From Treponema sp. (GTDB lineage Bacteria > Spirochaetota > Spirochaetia > Treponematales > Breznakiellaceae): DNA of 40,328 bases. Position 1 is the stretch's first letter. The number at the start of each line of letters is the position of its first letter. Under the pieces are notes generated by a model. The model had not been told where the DNA came from, did no database searches, and worked only from the letters and a program-made list of their open reading frames with translations. The stretch spans positions 1 through 40,328 of the forward strand of contig JAISQR010000488.1 in NCBI GenBank assembly GCA_031274035.1. Reading direction: 5' to 3'. The position numbers were made by a program, and so were the translations under genes. Shown here one piece after another: positions 1-9,004 of this stretch.

Positions 1-1
1 C

Positions 2-400
2 AGCCTGCGCAACCAGAATACCGGTTTACAAACGCAGAATACGGACCTGCAAGCACAGAATACAAGCCTGCGCAACCAGAATACCGGTTTACAAACGCAG
101 AATACGGACCTGCAAAGCCAGAATGCCAGCCTGCGCAATCAGAATACCGGTTTACAAACGCAGAACACGGACCTGCAAGCACAGAATACCAGAATGCAAA
201 CCCAGAATACCGGTTTACAAACACAGAACACGGACTTGCAAAGCCAGAATGCCAGCCTGCGCAATCAGAATGCTGGTTTACAAACGCAGAACACAGAACT
301 GCAAGCACAGAATACCAGAATGCAAACCCAGAATACCGGTTTACAAGCGCAGAACACGGAACTGCAAGCACAGAATACCAGAATGCAAACCCAGAATAGT
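2..400 (+). repeat. 21-bp tandem repeat with 63-bp higher-order period, inside the coiled-coil CDS
   Basis: Recurring unit cagaataccggtttacaaacg and variants. Three-heptad blocks (G-L / D-L / S-L-R-N or R-M) recur. Confidence 0.9.
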
Positions 401-523
401 GAATTTCAAAGGATAATTACCGAAAGGGAAACATTCATCCAGAATCTTCAAAGCCAAAACGGTGAATTGCAGGCAAATATGAACAGACTGCGGGAAAATA
501 TCAATTCCCTGCTGAACCAGTAA
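2..523 (+). CDS. Coiled-coil repeat protein, 5' end outside the window
   Basis: The frame of ORF 194..523 stays open to the left edge. The translation is tandem heptads (NTGLQTQ / NTDLQAQ / NTSLRNQ ...) ending in a non-repeat tail ...LQSQNGELQANMNRLRENINSLLNQ*. Confidence 0.8.
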   Translation, partial: SLRNQNTGLQTQNTDLQAQNTSLRNQNTGLQTQNTDLQSQNASLRNQNTGLQTQNTDLQAQNTRMQTQNTGLQTQNTDLQSQNASLRNQNAGLQTQNTELQAQNTRMQTQNTGLQAQNTELQAQNTRMQTQNSEFQRIITERETFIQNLQSQNGELQANMNRLRENINSLLNQ

Positions 524-531
524 ATATAAAG

Positions 532-683
532 GTAACTACTCAGGCATCATGCGGGGATAGCGGGAGGACCGGCTAATGGACGCTGCGTTCAGCGCCTAAT
601 GAGCCGGTGGAGCGGAAAGGGGGCCCCCTTTGTTAAAAGCGCTTGAAAACACGTATGAACAATCGCATATCCTGAGTAATTAC
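532..683. repeat. ~152-bp intergenic element with terminal inverted repeats (family 1, copy A)
   Basis: Left end gtaactactcagg (532-544), right end cctgagtaattac (671-683), 12/13 inverted match. The internal core is similar to 12034-12141, 12201-12353 and 13210-13329. Confidence 0.75.
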
Positions 684-834
684 GAAAATTTTGCGCGCTT
701 TGCGGTTAAAAATGGAACCGGCGCCGGTATGACTGCATTGCGGAGTCTCCTGTAATTACCGGTTTCCGTTTACTGCCGTGCGTTGCTGTATATAATCCTT
801 TACCTGCCGGCTCTGTTCTTCCGATAATCATACT

Positions 835-2040
835 ATGAAATTCCGGTCATTATCTCCTATAAAATTAAGGATATGTGTTTTGTTTATCCTTTCTGCCGTT
901 TCTCCGGCTGTACCTGCACAGGAAGTAATAGGCCAGCAGAATTTTATCCTTGTACCCGCCTCTCCAAGTATTTCCGCTGCGGTTACAGATGAGGAACTTG
1001 CTGTTGATATTGATGATATCCGCATAGAACAGAGGGTGGACGGAGGTTTTCATCTTTTTATCAGGAAAAAACCGAATATAAAGTCCGTGCTCCTCACCGA
1101 ATCGGTAAAGGACAAAGCATACAAGATTGATAACTACGCATACCGCTGCCTTGAATGGAATGAAGTAAACGGCGATGAAATCCGCATGCTTAACGGGATT
1201 CCTATTCCCCAAGAGAGTAAGATATACTCCCTTGTTGATTCTACGCCGGAATTTCATAGTGAATTCGGAGATGCCTTCCATATCTACATTCCCTATATAC
1301 TCCATTACGGCTATGAGTGGGCAAGATATGGAGAGGTTTATATAACAGACGGGACCTTTCTCAATATCCGATCCTTTTCCGCCCCCTATGCCGACTACAG
1401 CGGTAGTTTTCGGGATAATCCCTTTACTATCAGTGTAACGCAGAATCCCCTAAAGGGGAATCCCGAAACCAATTTTATGAAGGATGCGGTAAAATCCTAT
1501 ACTGAAATAGTCGAGCAGGGGCGCGGAGACCTCATTTATTCCCTGGGGCCGGCTGATCTAGTGGACAAAATAGCGGTATCTCTGGCTAAGGAAAAGGGCA
1601 AAACCCTTGACTTGGTTATCTGTATTGATACAACAAACAGCATGAAGGATGATATAGAAGCGGTACGCAGCGCTCTTATTCCTACGATCAGAAATATTAT
1701 CGCCGATTTTAAGGAATTCCGTATAGGCATGGTTCTTTACCGGGATTATTTTGACGAGTATCTGACTAAGAGCATTCCCTTTACCAGGGATTTTGCTACG
1801 TTTCAGAAGGATCTTAACGAAATCAAGGTGGGGGGCGGACGTGATATTCCCGAAGCGGTCTACGAAGCCCTCTACGATGCCGCAGTCAAGTACGATTGGG
1901 CCGCTGAAGCCCGTCTCCTTATCCTGATAGGTGATGCACCCCCACATCCCCGGCAACGCGGTAATATTTCCAAGGCTATGGTCGATGCGGAAGTTGTTAA
2001 ACACGGTCTTAAAGTAAACGCGATACTCCTTCCTCAGTAA
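835..2040 (+). CDS. Secreted von Willebrand factor type A domain protein
   Basis: N-terminal signal-like segment (ICVLFILSAVSPAVPAQ). vWA core LDLVICIDTTNSMKDDIEAVRSAL...RIGMVLYRDY...GGGRDIPEAVYEAL...LLILIGDAPPH. Confidence 0.8.
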   Translation: MKFRSLSPIKLRICVLFILSAVSPAVPAQEVIGQQNFILVPASPSISAAVTDEELAVDIDDIRIEQRVDGGFHLFIRKKPNIKSVLLTESVKDKAYKIDNYAYRCLEWNEVNGDEIRMLNGIPIPQESKIYSLVDSTPEFHSEFGDAFHIYIPYILHYGYEWARYGEVYITDGTFLNIRSFSAPYADYSGSFRDNPFTISVTQNPLKGNPETNFMKDAVKSYTEIVEQGRGDLIYSLGPADLVDKIAVSLAKEKGKTLDLVICIDTTNSMKDDIEAVRSALIPTIRNIIADFKEFRIGMVLYRDYFDEYLTKSIPFTRDFATFQKDLNEIKVGGGRDIPEAVYEALYDAAVKYDWAAEARLLILIGDAPPHPRQRGNISKAMVDAEVVKHGLKVNAILLPQ

Positions 2041-2291
2041 GGCCAAAGAACCCAAGCGTAGCATATACAGACTACAGTACTGTTATTGCCAAATTCAAAT
2101 TGCTAGCAGCTTGTTGCACTTCGCGAAACTCTTAGTCTACTATAATTAGTTCAATAAGACCTGATAAAGCCTTTGAGTTATGGTGATTTTTTTATACCAT
2201 AACTAAAAGATTGAAATACAAGCTGTTTTGTTTCTTCCCTAAATACCGGACAGCAGTGATTTCCACCGAATCAGTATGAAAAAATAAGAGC

Positions 2292-3134
2292 TTAACCTTT
2301 AACCGCGCCGGCCATCATACCTTTAACCAGTTTATCCTGTCCAAAAACATACAGTAAGATGATGGGCAGAGAGGAGAGCGTAAGGAGGGCCATGATAAGG
2401 GGAACATCCATGGTGTATTGCCCCTGATACTGCCAGACCGCCAAGGGCAGGGTATAGCTTGTTGGCGATTGGGTAAGAACCATTACAAAACTGAATTCAT
2501 TCCATATAACGACACCATTATAGATAGCTAGAGTTGCAAGCCCTGACCGGGATAGGGGAAAAATAATTTTAAAAAAGGTACTAAATTTACCGCACCCGTC
2601 AATTTCGGCGGCTTCTTCCATTTCCCGTGATATTCCCTGCATAAACGCCGTTAAAACAAAGACCGAAAGGGGCAGATTAAAAGCCACATTCGGCCCGATA
2701 AGGGCGGTTAAATTGTCATACATACCGGTTCGTATTGCCATACTGAACACGGGTATCAGGGTGATATGGATGGGGATAGACATCGCCGCCACGATAAGAG
2801 AGAAAATCGGGCGGTTCAGCTTAAAACGCATTCGGGAAAGGGGATAGGCGGCAAAGGAACTGACCATCAAAAGCAGGAAGAGGGAAACCGTTAGAACAAT
2901 CACGCTGTTCAAAAAATACTGAAAAAAAGCCCCCCGCATAACCCTGACATAATTTTGAAAGCTAAAATGTTCAGGCAGTTTGAACAGGCTGCCGGTTAAA
3001 AATTCACCCTGAGATTTCATGGAAATGGTAATCAGATAATAAAAGGGCGCTCCGGCGATAACAAGCCAACCCAGGGCAAAGAGCAGTGCAAAAAACCAAA
3101 ATAAAGAAAACTTTTTGTTCTTTTGAAATCCCAT
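2292..3134 (-). CDS. Carbohydrate ABC transporter permease (MalG-like)
   Basis: Multi-TM protein with the EAA-type loop EMEEAAEIDGCGKFSTFFKIIFPLSRSGLATLAIY; adjacent to a MalF-like permease. Confidence 0.92.
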   Translation of the reverse strand: MGFQKNKKFSLFWFFALLFALGWLVIAGAPFYYLITISMKSQGEFLTGSLFKLPEHFSFQNYVRVMRGAFFQYFLNSVIVLTVSLFLLLMVSSFAAYPLSRMRFKLNRPIFSLIVAAMSIPIHITLIPVFSMAIRTGMYDNLTALIGPNVAFNLPLSVFVLTAFMQGISREMEEAAEIDGCGKFSTFFKIIFPLSRSGLATLAIYNGVVIWNEFSFVMVLTQSPTSYTLPLAVWQYQGQYTMDVPLIMALLTLSSLPIILLYVFGQDKLVKGMMAGAVKG

Positions 3135-3135
3135 A

Positions 3136-4047
3136 TTATTCTTCCGCCTTTTTATTTAATACCGCTACGGTAACAAGAGCCACTAGGGTAATAAGCAGAA
3201 ACATCCCGCAGGCAACGGTTGAACCATAACCCATATTAAATCTGACAAAGGATGTTTTATACATCAAGGTTGCCATGAGTTCCGTGGATACCCCCGGGCC
3301 GCCTCCGGTCATAACAAAGATAAGATCGAAATACTTGAGGGAGCCGATGATTGAAATAGTAACGCCGCTGATGATCGTGGGTTTAAGCAGAGGCAGGGAT
3401 ACCCGCCAAAAAAACTGATTCCTGGTCGCACCGTCAATACTGGCGGCTTCGTAGAGTTCGACAGGAATATTGCCATAGGCCGCAAGATAGAGAATCATAT
3501 AAAAAGGAATGTACTGCCAGCATATAACCCCGATAACCGTATAAAGGGCAACCCTGGGGCGGCCTAAAAGGTCTACCGCTCCGCCCCCTAGCGCCTTTGA
3601 TAATGAAGCAAAGATGCCATAATTTGCATCCAGAGCGTATTTGAAGAGCAAGCCGATAGCTACCGAAGAAATAAGATAGGGCAAAAACCAGACAATTTTG
3701 AAAACAACACCCTTCTTTTCGGTAATGTCCAAAAAGGTCGCCAGGGCCATAGCAAAGGGAACCTGAAACAACAGGGACATAAACATGATCCCCAGGTTAT
3801 TTCTAAACGCGGTCCAGAAATTGGCGTCTTTTATTAATTGCACCCAATTCGCAAGCCCAATAAAATTACGGTTCCGGTTCATCCCATTCCATTGCATAGT
3901 GCTGGTAATAAAAGAATCCACAATAGGATAGGCAATAAACACGATCAAAAAAAACATGGCCGGAAATATAAACACCGCGGCGGCTATACGGACGGCGCGC
4001 TGTCTGGCTTGTTGCAGGGTTCCTGTTTTTATTCTATTTCCGGTCAT
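3136..4047 (-). CDS. Sugar ABC transporter permease (MalF-like)
   Basis: EAA loop ELYEAASIDGATRNQFFWRVSLPLLKPTI; typical MalF-type C-terminus. Confidence 0.92.
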   Translation of the reverse strand: MTGNRIKTGTLQQARQRAVRIAAAVFIFPAMFFLIVFIAYPIVDSFITSTMQWNGMNRNRNFIGLANWVQLIKDANFWTAFRNNLGIMFMSLLFQVPFAMALATFLDITEKKGVVFKIVWFLPYLISSVAIGLLFKYALDANYGIFASLSKALGGGAVDLLGRPRVALYTVIGVICWQYIPFYMILYLAAYGNIPVELYEAASIDGATRNQFFWRVSLPLLKPTIISGVTISIIGSLKYFDLIFVMTGGGPGVSTELMATLMYKTSFVRFNMGYGSTVACGMFLLITLVALVTVAVLNKKAEE

Positions 4048-4059
4048 ATCAACCCCCCG

Positions 4060-5379
4060 CTAGTTTTTAAGATAGGCCGCTTGCGCTTCTTGGAGAAGCT
4101 TAGCCGCTGCTTCCGGGGTCAGCTCTCCCCCGAATATTTGCTGGGAAGTAGTCTTGTGTACCTCCGCAACTTCCGGGGACATAGACTGATCATACCAAAG
4201 CTGCATATCCGGGGCTGCCTGTACCTGGGCAAAAAGTTCCGCCAGAATAGGATCGGTCAGCTTAACGTTCTTCAGAGGCGGAATATTCCCGCCCTCCTGC
4301 CGCTTCTGGGCTGCAATATCATCAGTAAGATAGGTTATCATCTTAAAGGCCGCATCGGGATTTTTACAGGTGGATGAGACATGGTAAAAGTTATCCCCTA
4401 CCGTACCGATAACCGTATCAGGATTCCCAGCGCCCTCCTCAATCCGGGGGAATTTAAATATCCCTAATTTTTGAGCAAATTCAGGACTTTCTGAATAGGC
4501 TGAAGAAACAAACCAACTGCCCATGATATGCATTGCAGCGTCTTCATTGTAGAGGAGCATCCTGCCCTGACCGGAATCCTCATCAAGGCCATTAAAGCCC
4601 TCGTTAAAATATCCCTTGCCGACCCATTCTTGGATCTTCTTGCCCGCGTAAATAAAAGCGGGGTCTTCAAAAGTACCGCTGCCGTCCACCGCTTTAATAA
4701 AGGGCTCAGTTCCGCCGTAGCGGGTGGCCAGGAACATAAAGTACATGGAACCGGTCCACTGGGTTTTATTGGCCAAAGAGAAGGGTTTGATTCTGTTCGC
4801 GAGCAGGGTATCGCAGACCGCCTCAAGTTCCGTTAAGGTAGTGGGAATACTGAGGTTGTATCTGGCAAAGATATCTTTATTGTAGAAAACCGAACAAACG
4901 GAAACATTTTGAATGGGGACTCCGTAAATTTTGCCGTTGTAGGTAGCCTGCGCAATAGCCGCATCAAGGAACTTATCCTTATAGTTACCGGCATCCATAT
5001 AGGGGGTCAAATCAATGATGTTATTGGACTTGACGTATTCATACATGGGGCCCCCCGACCAGGAAAAGTATATATCCGGCAGTATCCCCGAAGCCATAGC
5101 TACCGCAAGTTTCTGTTTATAAGAATCGTTGGCAATAACATTTTGATTAACCTTAACCCCTGGATTATCGGCCATAAACCGGTTTACAGCATCCGCAAAA
5201 ATCGAAAGGCCGGGCTCGGTAGATTGTGCGTTCATAAATTCCAGGGTGATACTGGCCCCGCCTGCCTGACCGGACGTTCCTGTTGCCTGAACCGCACTCC
5301 CGCTGTCATCCCTCTTCCGGCAAGCGGCAAGCGCCGGAAGAATCAACAATAATAAAGCAATCCTTTTTACCATAATCAT
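4060..5379 (-). CDS. Sugar ABC transporter substrate-binding lipoprotein (family 1)
   Basis: Lipobox LPALAAC at the N-terminus and a family-1 SBP body. Start moved from the ORF-track 5448 to the ATG near 5379, because GAGGAGGAA on the minus strand lies just upstream. Confidence 0.9.
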   Translation of the reverse strand: MIMVKRIALLLLILPALAACRKRDDSGSAVQATGTSGQAGGASITLEFMNAQSTEPGLSIFADAVNRFMADNPGVKVNQNVIANDSYKQKLAVAMASGILPDIYFSWSGGPMYEYVKSNNIIDLTPYMDAGNYKDKFLDAAIAQATYNGKIYGVPIQNVSVCSVFYNKDIFARYNLSIPTTLTELEAVCDTLLANRIKPFSLANKTQWTGSMYFMFLATRYGGTEPFIKAVDGSGTFEDPAFIYAGKKIQEWVGKGYFNEGFNGLDEDSGQGRMLLYNEDAAMHIMGSWFVSSAYSESPEFAQKLGIFKFPRIEEGAGNPDTVIGTVGDNFYHVSSTCKNPDAAFKMITYLTDDIAAQKRQEGGNIPPLKNVKLTDPILAELFAQVQAAPDMQLWYDQSMSPEVAEVHKTTSQQIFGGELTPEAAAKLLQEAQAAYLKN

Positions 5380-5441
5380 AACTAAACTATTCCTCCTCAT
5401 CAAATATAAATAAAATTCTGTCAAAATGCTGAAATATCCCT

Positions 5442-5470
5442 TTGACAAAAAACTAACAATTTAATATAAA
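5442..5470 (+). promoter_or_regulatory. Putative sigma70-type promoter for the purine permease gene
   Basis: TTGACA (5442-5447), 17-bp spacer, TATAAA (5465-5470), upstream of the ATG at 5551. Confidence 0.55.
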
Positions 5471-5491
5471 TTATCTAAATATATTTGTCAA
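5463..5491 (-). promoter_or_regulatory. Putative sigma70-type promoter for the sugar ABC operon
   Basis: Minus strand TTGACA (5491-5486), 17-bp spacer, TATATT (5468-5463). Confidence 0.55.
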
Positions 5492-5550
5492 TTAAAAATT
5501 CAGGATTATTATACTTAGCGACCATTTAAGTTTTTTTAAGGATAAAAGAT

Positions 5551-6867
5551 ATGGAAAGATTCTTTGGTTTAAAGGAACACGGGACAAACATCCGTCAGGA
5601 AATTGTCGCGGGGGTAACTACCTTTCTTACTATGGCATACATTCTGGCAGTGAATCCGGAGATGTTGAGCCAGACCGGCATGGATCAGGGCGGGGTTTTT
5701 ACCGCTACGGTGGTAGCTTCGGCCATCGCTACCATAGCAATGGCCTGTTTGGCAAATTTACCGGTAGCCTTGGCGCCGGGTATGGGGTTAAACGCATTCT
5801 TTACCTATACCGTCGTTATAGGCTTAAACTACCCCTGGCAGTTAGCGTTGACCGCAATCTTACTGGAAGGGCTTATCTTTATTGTCCTTTCCCTGTTTAA
5901 TGTCCGGGAACTTATCATTAAGGCAATACCGGCTAATCTTAAACGGGCGGCTGCGGTAGGTATAGGGCTTTTTATTACCCTTATAGGACTTATCAATTCG
6001 GGTATCATTGTCGGCAACCCATCTACGCTGGTCAGCCTTGGGAGTCTGATTGACGCGCCCGAGCATCTTCCGCCCCTTTCCCCTTTTCTGGCTATTCTGG
6101 GGCTCCTCATCATTATTGTGCTATATGCCAATAAGATACCCGGCGGTATCCTTATCGGGATCATTTTGACGACAATACTCGGCATACCTCTGAATGTAAC
6201 CAGGATACCGGAAAATTTTTCCCCTTTAAGCCTGGTCAGCCTCCCTTCCGCTCCTCTATTTATGCAGTTTGATTTCCGTTCTATATTTAGTTTTGAATTC
6301 TTTACCGTCCTTTTTACCTTCCTTTTTGTAGATATCTTCGATACTATAGGAACCCTGGTAGGGGTTGCTACCGAGGCAAAACTTATGAAAAAAGGAGAGA
6401 TTCCCCGCGTAAAACAGGCCCTTCTTGCCGATGCTATCGGAACTGTTGCCGGTGCGTGTCTGGGAACCTCGACGGTTACCAGTTATGTTGAAAGTACCGC
6501 AGGCGTCGCATCGGGCGGACGTACCGGGTTAACCAGCCTTGTTACTGCTCTTCTCTTCCTGTTTGCGCTCTTTCTTTCCCCGCTTTTCCTGCTTATTCCA
6601 AGTGCGGCAACCGCGCCGGCCTTAATAGTCGTCGGCTTCTTTATGATACATTCCGTTACGGAAATTGATTTTACCGATCCGACCGAAGGTATCCCCGCAT
6701 TCCTCACTATTGTGATGATGCCCTTTGCCTACAGCATTGCAGAGGGGTTAGTGTATGGGATACTGTCATTTGTTGTCCTTAAAACGGTAACGGCAAAGTA
6801 CAAAGAAATTTCACTTATTACCTGGATATTGTTTATTGTCTTTTTGCTTAAATTTTTTATCTCGTAA
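5551..6867 (+). CDS. AzgA/PbuG-type NCS2 family purine permease
   Basis: N-terminus FGLKEHGTNIRQEIVAGVTTFLTMAYILAVNPEMLS and the APGMGLNAFFTY motif, characteristic of AzgA-like permeases. Confidence 0.93.
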   Translation: MERFFGLKEHGTNIRQEIVAGVTTFLTMAYILAVNPEMLSQTGMDQGGVFTATVVASAIATIAMACLANLPVALAPGMGLNAFFTYTVVIGLNYPWQLALTAILLEGLIFIVLSLFNVRELIIKAIPANLKRAAAVGIGLFITLIGLINSGIIVGNPSTLVSLGSLIDAPEHLPPLSPFLAILGLLIIIVLYANKIPGGILIGIILTTILGIPLNVTRIPENFSPLSLVSLPSAPLFMQFDFRSIFSFEFFTVLFTFLFVDIFDTIGTLVGVATEAKLMKKGEIPRVKQALLADAIGTVAGACLGTSTVTSYVESTAGVASGGRTGLTSLVTALLFLFALFLSPLFLLIPSAATAPALIVVGFFMIHSVTEIDFTDPTEGIPAFLTIVMMPFAYSIAEGLVYGILSFVVLKTVTAKYKEISLITWILFIVFLLKFFIS

Positions 6868-6883
6868 TTTTTTGGAGGATACA

Positions 6884-7417
6884 ATGAAAGATGAATTTCT
6901 GATTTTTGCCAAGTACAATCAGGAAGCGAACAAGGCTGTTCTTTCCATTTTGGATAAGCTGTCCAATGAAGAACGTGAAGAGGATAGGGGAAGTTACTAT
7001 GGAAGCCTCTCCGGTCTTATCCGGCATGCGGCAGGAGGAACTGGCTTTTTCCTCAGCATGTTTAAAGCCCCGCTCCAGGCAAACGCGGATGCGCAAAAGG
7101 CCATTGCCTTAGTGGAAGGTCTCTCTCCACCTAAGGACAAACTTACCGAAGAGCAGTGGAAGAGCCTGTATAAACTTTTTGAGACTGCGGATAAAGCCTT
7201 TGTTGATTTTGTCTCCTCACTTTCGGAGGCTGATCTTAAAGCGCCAATCCCCATCAACTGGTATGGGGGGAATCCGGCTGAAGTTCCTCTTTCCTTTATG
7301 CTGCAAAACCTCATTGTTCACGGGACCCACCACCGCGGTCAGATTTCCCAGATACTCGATTCCCTAAAGATTGATAACGATTATTCCGGTATCAATGCTG
7401 CATTTCTGCCCAGGTAG
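6884..7417 (+). CDS. DinB family protein
   Basis: Four-helix DinB-like pattern: MKDEFLIFAKYNQEANKAVLSIL...IRHAAGGTGFFLSMF...NLIVHGTHHRGQISQIL. RBS ggagg before the ATG at 6884. Confidence 0.85.
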   Translation: MKDEFLIFAKYNQEANKAVLSILDKLSNEEREEDRGSYYGSLSGLIRHAAGGTGFFLSMFKAPLQANADAQKAIALVEGLSPPKDKLTEEQWKSLYKLFETADKAFVDFVSSLSEADLKAPIPINWYGGNPAEVPLSFMLQNLIVHGTHHRGQISQILDSLKIDNDYSGINAAFLPR

Positions 7418-7426
7418 GGGTAGGGC

Positions 7427-8077
7427 ATGACAAATGAGGAAATATTCAAATGTGTCGATCATACCTTGCTGAAGGCTTTTGCCACATGGCAGGAGATACG
7501 AACGCTCTGTGATGAGGGGCTACGGTATAAGACTGCCTCGGTTTGTATCCCTCCGTCCTATGTAAGGCCCTGCTCCGAAGCCTACGGTGAGGACCTCACT
7601 ATTTGTACCGTCATCGGCTTCCCCTTGGGGTACAGCGTCTGCGCCGCTAAAATCCTTGAGGCAGAAGAAGCCCTTGGCGCAGGCGCTTCAGAACTGGATA
7701 TGGTTATCAATATTACCGACGTGAAGAACGGTTATTTTGATCGTGTTGAAAAGGAAATTGCCGCGCTAAGGAAAACGGCAGGCAGCCATATCCTCAAGGT
7801 TATTGTTGAAACCTGCTATTTAAGCCGTGAAGAAAAGATACGCATGTGCGGAATCGTTACAGGTGCAGGCGCCGATTATATCAAAACCTCCACGGGCTTT
7901 GGCGCCGGCGGGGCGGCGCTTGAAGACATAAGGCTTTTTAAGGAGCATATAGGCCGCGATGTGAAGATGAAGGCCGCGGGCGGGGTTAAAACCAGGGAAG
8001 ACTTAGAAGCCTTTCTCAGCGCCGGCTGTAGCAGGATAGGAACCAGCTCGGCAATACGCATACTGACGCAAGACTGA
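7427..8077 (+). CDS. deoC: Deoxyribose-phosphate aldolase
   Basis: VDHTLLKAFATW, CTVIGFPLGY, ELDMVINI, LKVIVETC, DYIKTSTGF and MKAAGGVKT motifs. Confidence 0.95.
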   Translation: MTNEEIFKCVDHTLLKAFATWQEIRTLCDEGLRYKTASVCIPPSYVRPCSEAYGEDLTICTVIGFPLGYSVCAAKILEAEEALGAGASELDMVINITDVKNGYFDRVEKEIAALRKTAGSHILKVIVETCYLSREEKIRMCGIVTGAGADYIKTSTGFGAGGAALEDIRLFKEHIGRDVKMKAAGGVKTREDLEAFLSAGCSRIGTSSAIRILTQD

Positions 8078-8233
8078 GTATGGAGTCTGTCCATAGTGGG
8101 TCCGAGAGTTTATGGGGCTTGGGCTTTTATGCGGAATACCGCGGGCTTCCTAGGAGCCTGTGGGACTTTGGTGAATTTTTCCTGATGAAGCCGGTCTTTT
8201 AGAATTTTTCGCATAATATCCTGGGTTGTTTTT

Positions 8234-9004
8234 TCATAAAAATACATTCTCCAGGTTAAATTTACCGTCCCAGTTGCCGCGGCGGTCCATATCGCCGGCG
8301 TTTTCCCGGCGTTCTGTGCGTTCCCTTAATGTTTTACGAAGCAGAACAAGGAAGCGCCGTCTGCTTAACTCCCGCCCGCCCAAGCTTTCCAAGTGATCCG
8401 TATGTACCTGGCAATCGATAAAGGCAAGGCCGTCTGCAAAAAGCGCACCTGCAAGGGTAAGAAAAGCTGCCTTTGATGCGTTTGAGCGCTTTGCAAACAT
8501 AGATTCCCCAAAGAATACCCTGCCCAGCCGTATGCCGTAACAACCGCCGGCAAGTTCTCCCTCCACATAGCTTTCCGCCGAATGCGCCCATCCTAAACGG
8601 TGAAGTTCGGTGTAAGCATCGATAATATCTTTGGTTATCCAGGTGCCGTTCTGTCCGGGCCGTTCAGCCTGCGCACAGTACCGTATTACCAGGGGAAAAT
8701 TCCTATCCAGGGCAATTGCGAATTCTTTTTTTTTAAATATCTTTTTCATAGAAGCGGAAATATGGAGATTTTCAGGAAAAAGTACGAACCGAGGATCCGG
8801 TGATTGCCAGAGTATAGGATCCTCGGCGTTATACCAAGGGAAAATTCCCTGCTCATAGGCAGAGAGGAGTATACCCGGCGAAAGATTACCCCCTACGGCA
8901 ATAATATCACTCGTGCTTTCTTCTGGAGCGGGAAATAAAAAACGCTCGTTTTCGTTCAGGTAGGGAAAATCGGGATCAGTACCTGAAACATATCGCCTTT
9001 TCAT
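8234..9004 (-). CDS. aat: Leucyl/phenylalanyl-tRNA--protein transferase
   Basis: IIAVGGNLSPGILLSAYEQGIFPWYN, ILWQSPDPRFVLFP, GCYGIRLGRVFFGESMFA, FIDCQVHTDHLESLGG. Confidence 0.96.
   Translation of the reverse strand: MKRRYVSGTDPDFPYLNENERFLFPAPEESTSDIIAVGGNLSPGILLSAYEQGIFPWYNAEDPILWQSPDPRFVLFPENLHISASMKKIFKKKEFAIALDRNFPLVIRYCAQAERPGQNGTWITKDIIDAYTELHRLGWAHSAESYVEGELAGGCYGIRLGRVFFGESMFAKRSNASKAAFLTLAGALFADGLAFIDCQVHTDHLESLGGRELSRRRFLVLLRKTLRERTERRENAGDMDRRGNWDGKFNLENVFL

Noticed and set aside
1-400. CRISPR-like repeat array
   Set aside because: Repeats are contiguous 21-bp units with no unique spacers, and they encode coiled-coil heptads.
123-416. ORF of 97 aa (MPACAIRIPVYKRRTRTC...)
   Set aside because: Alternate frame of the 21-bp tandem repeat, open only because the unit length is a multiple of 3. 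The heptad-repeat frame ending at 523 is the plausible one.
4464-4826. Antisense and overlapping ORFs within the sugar SBP (also 4528-4836, 4909-5352)
   Set aside because: Shadow ORFs of a strongly supported gene. The same reasoning was applied to the many antisense ORFs in clpA, opp, acc and jetC.
5471-5550. Purine riboswitch before the purine permease
   Set aside because: The ~75-nt leader is AT-rich with no three-way-junction core or conserved loops that I can recognise.
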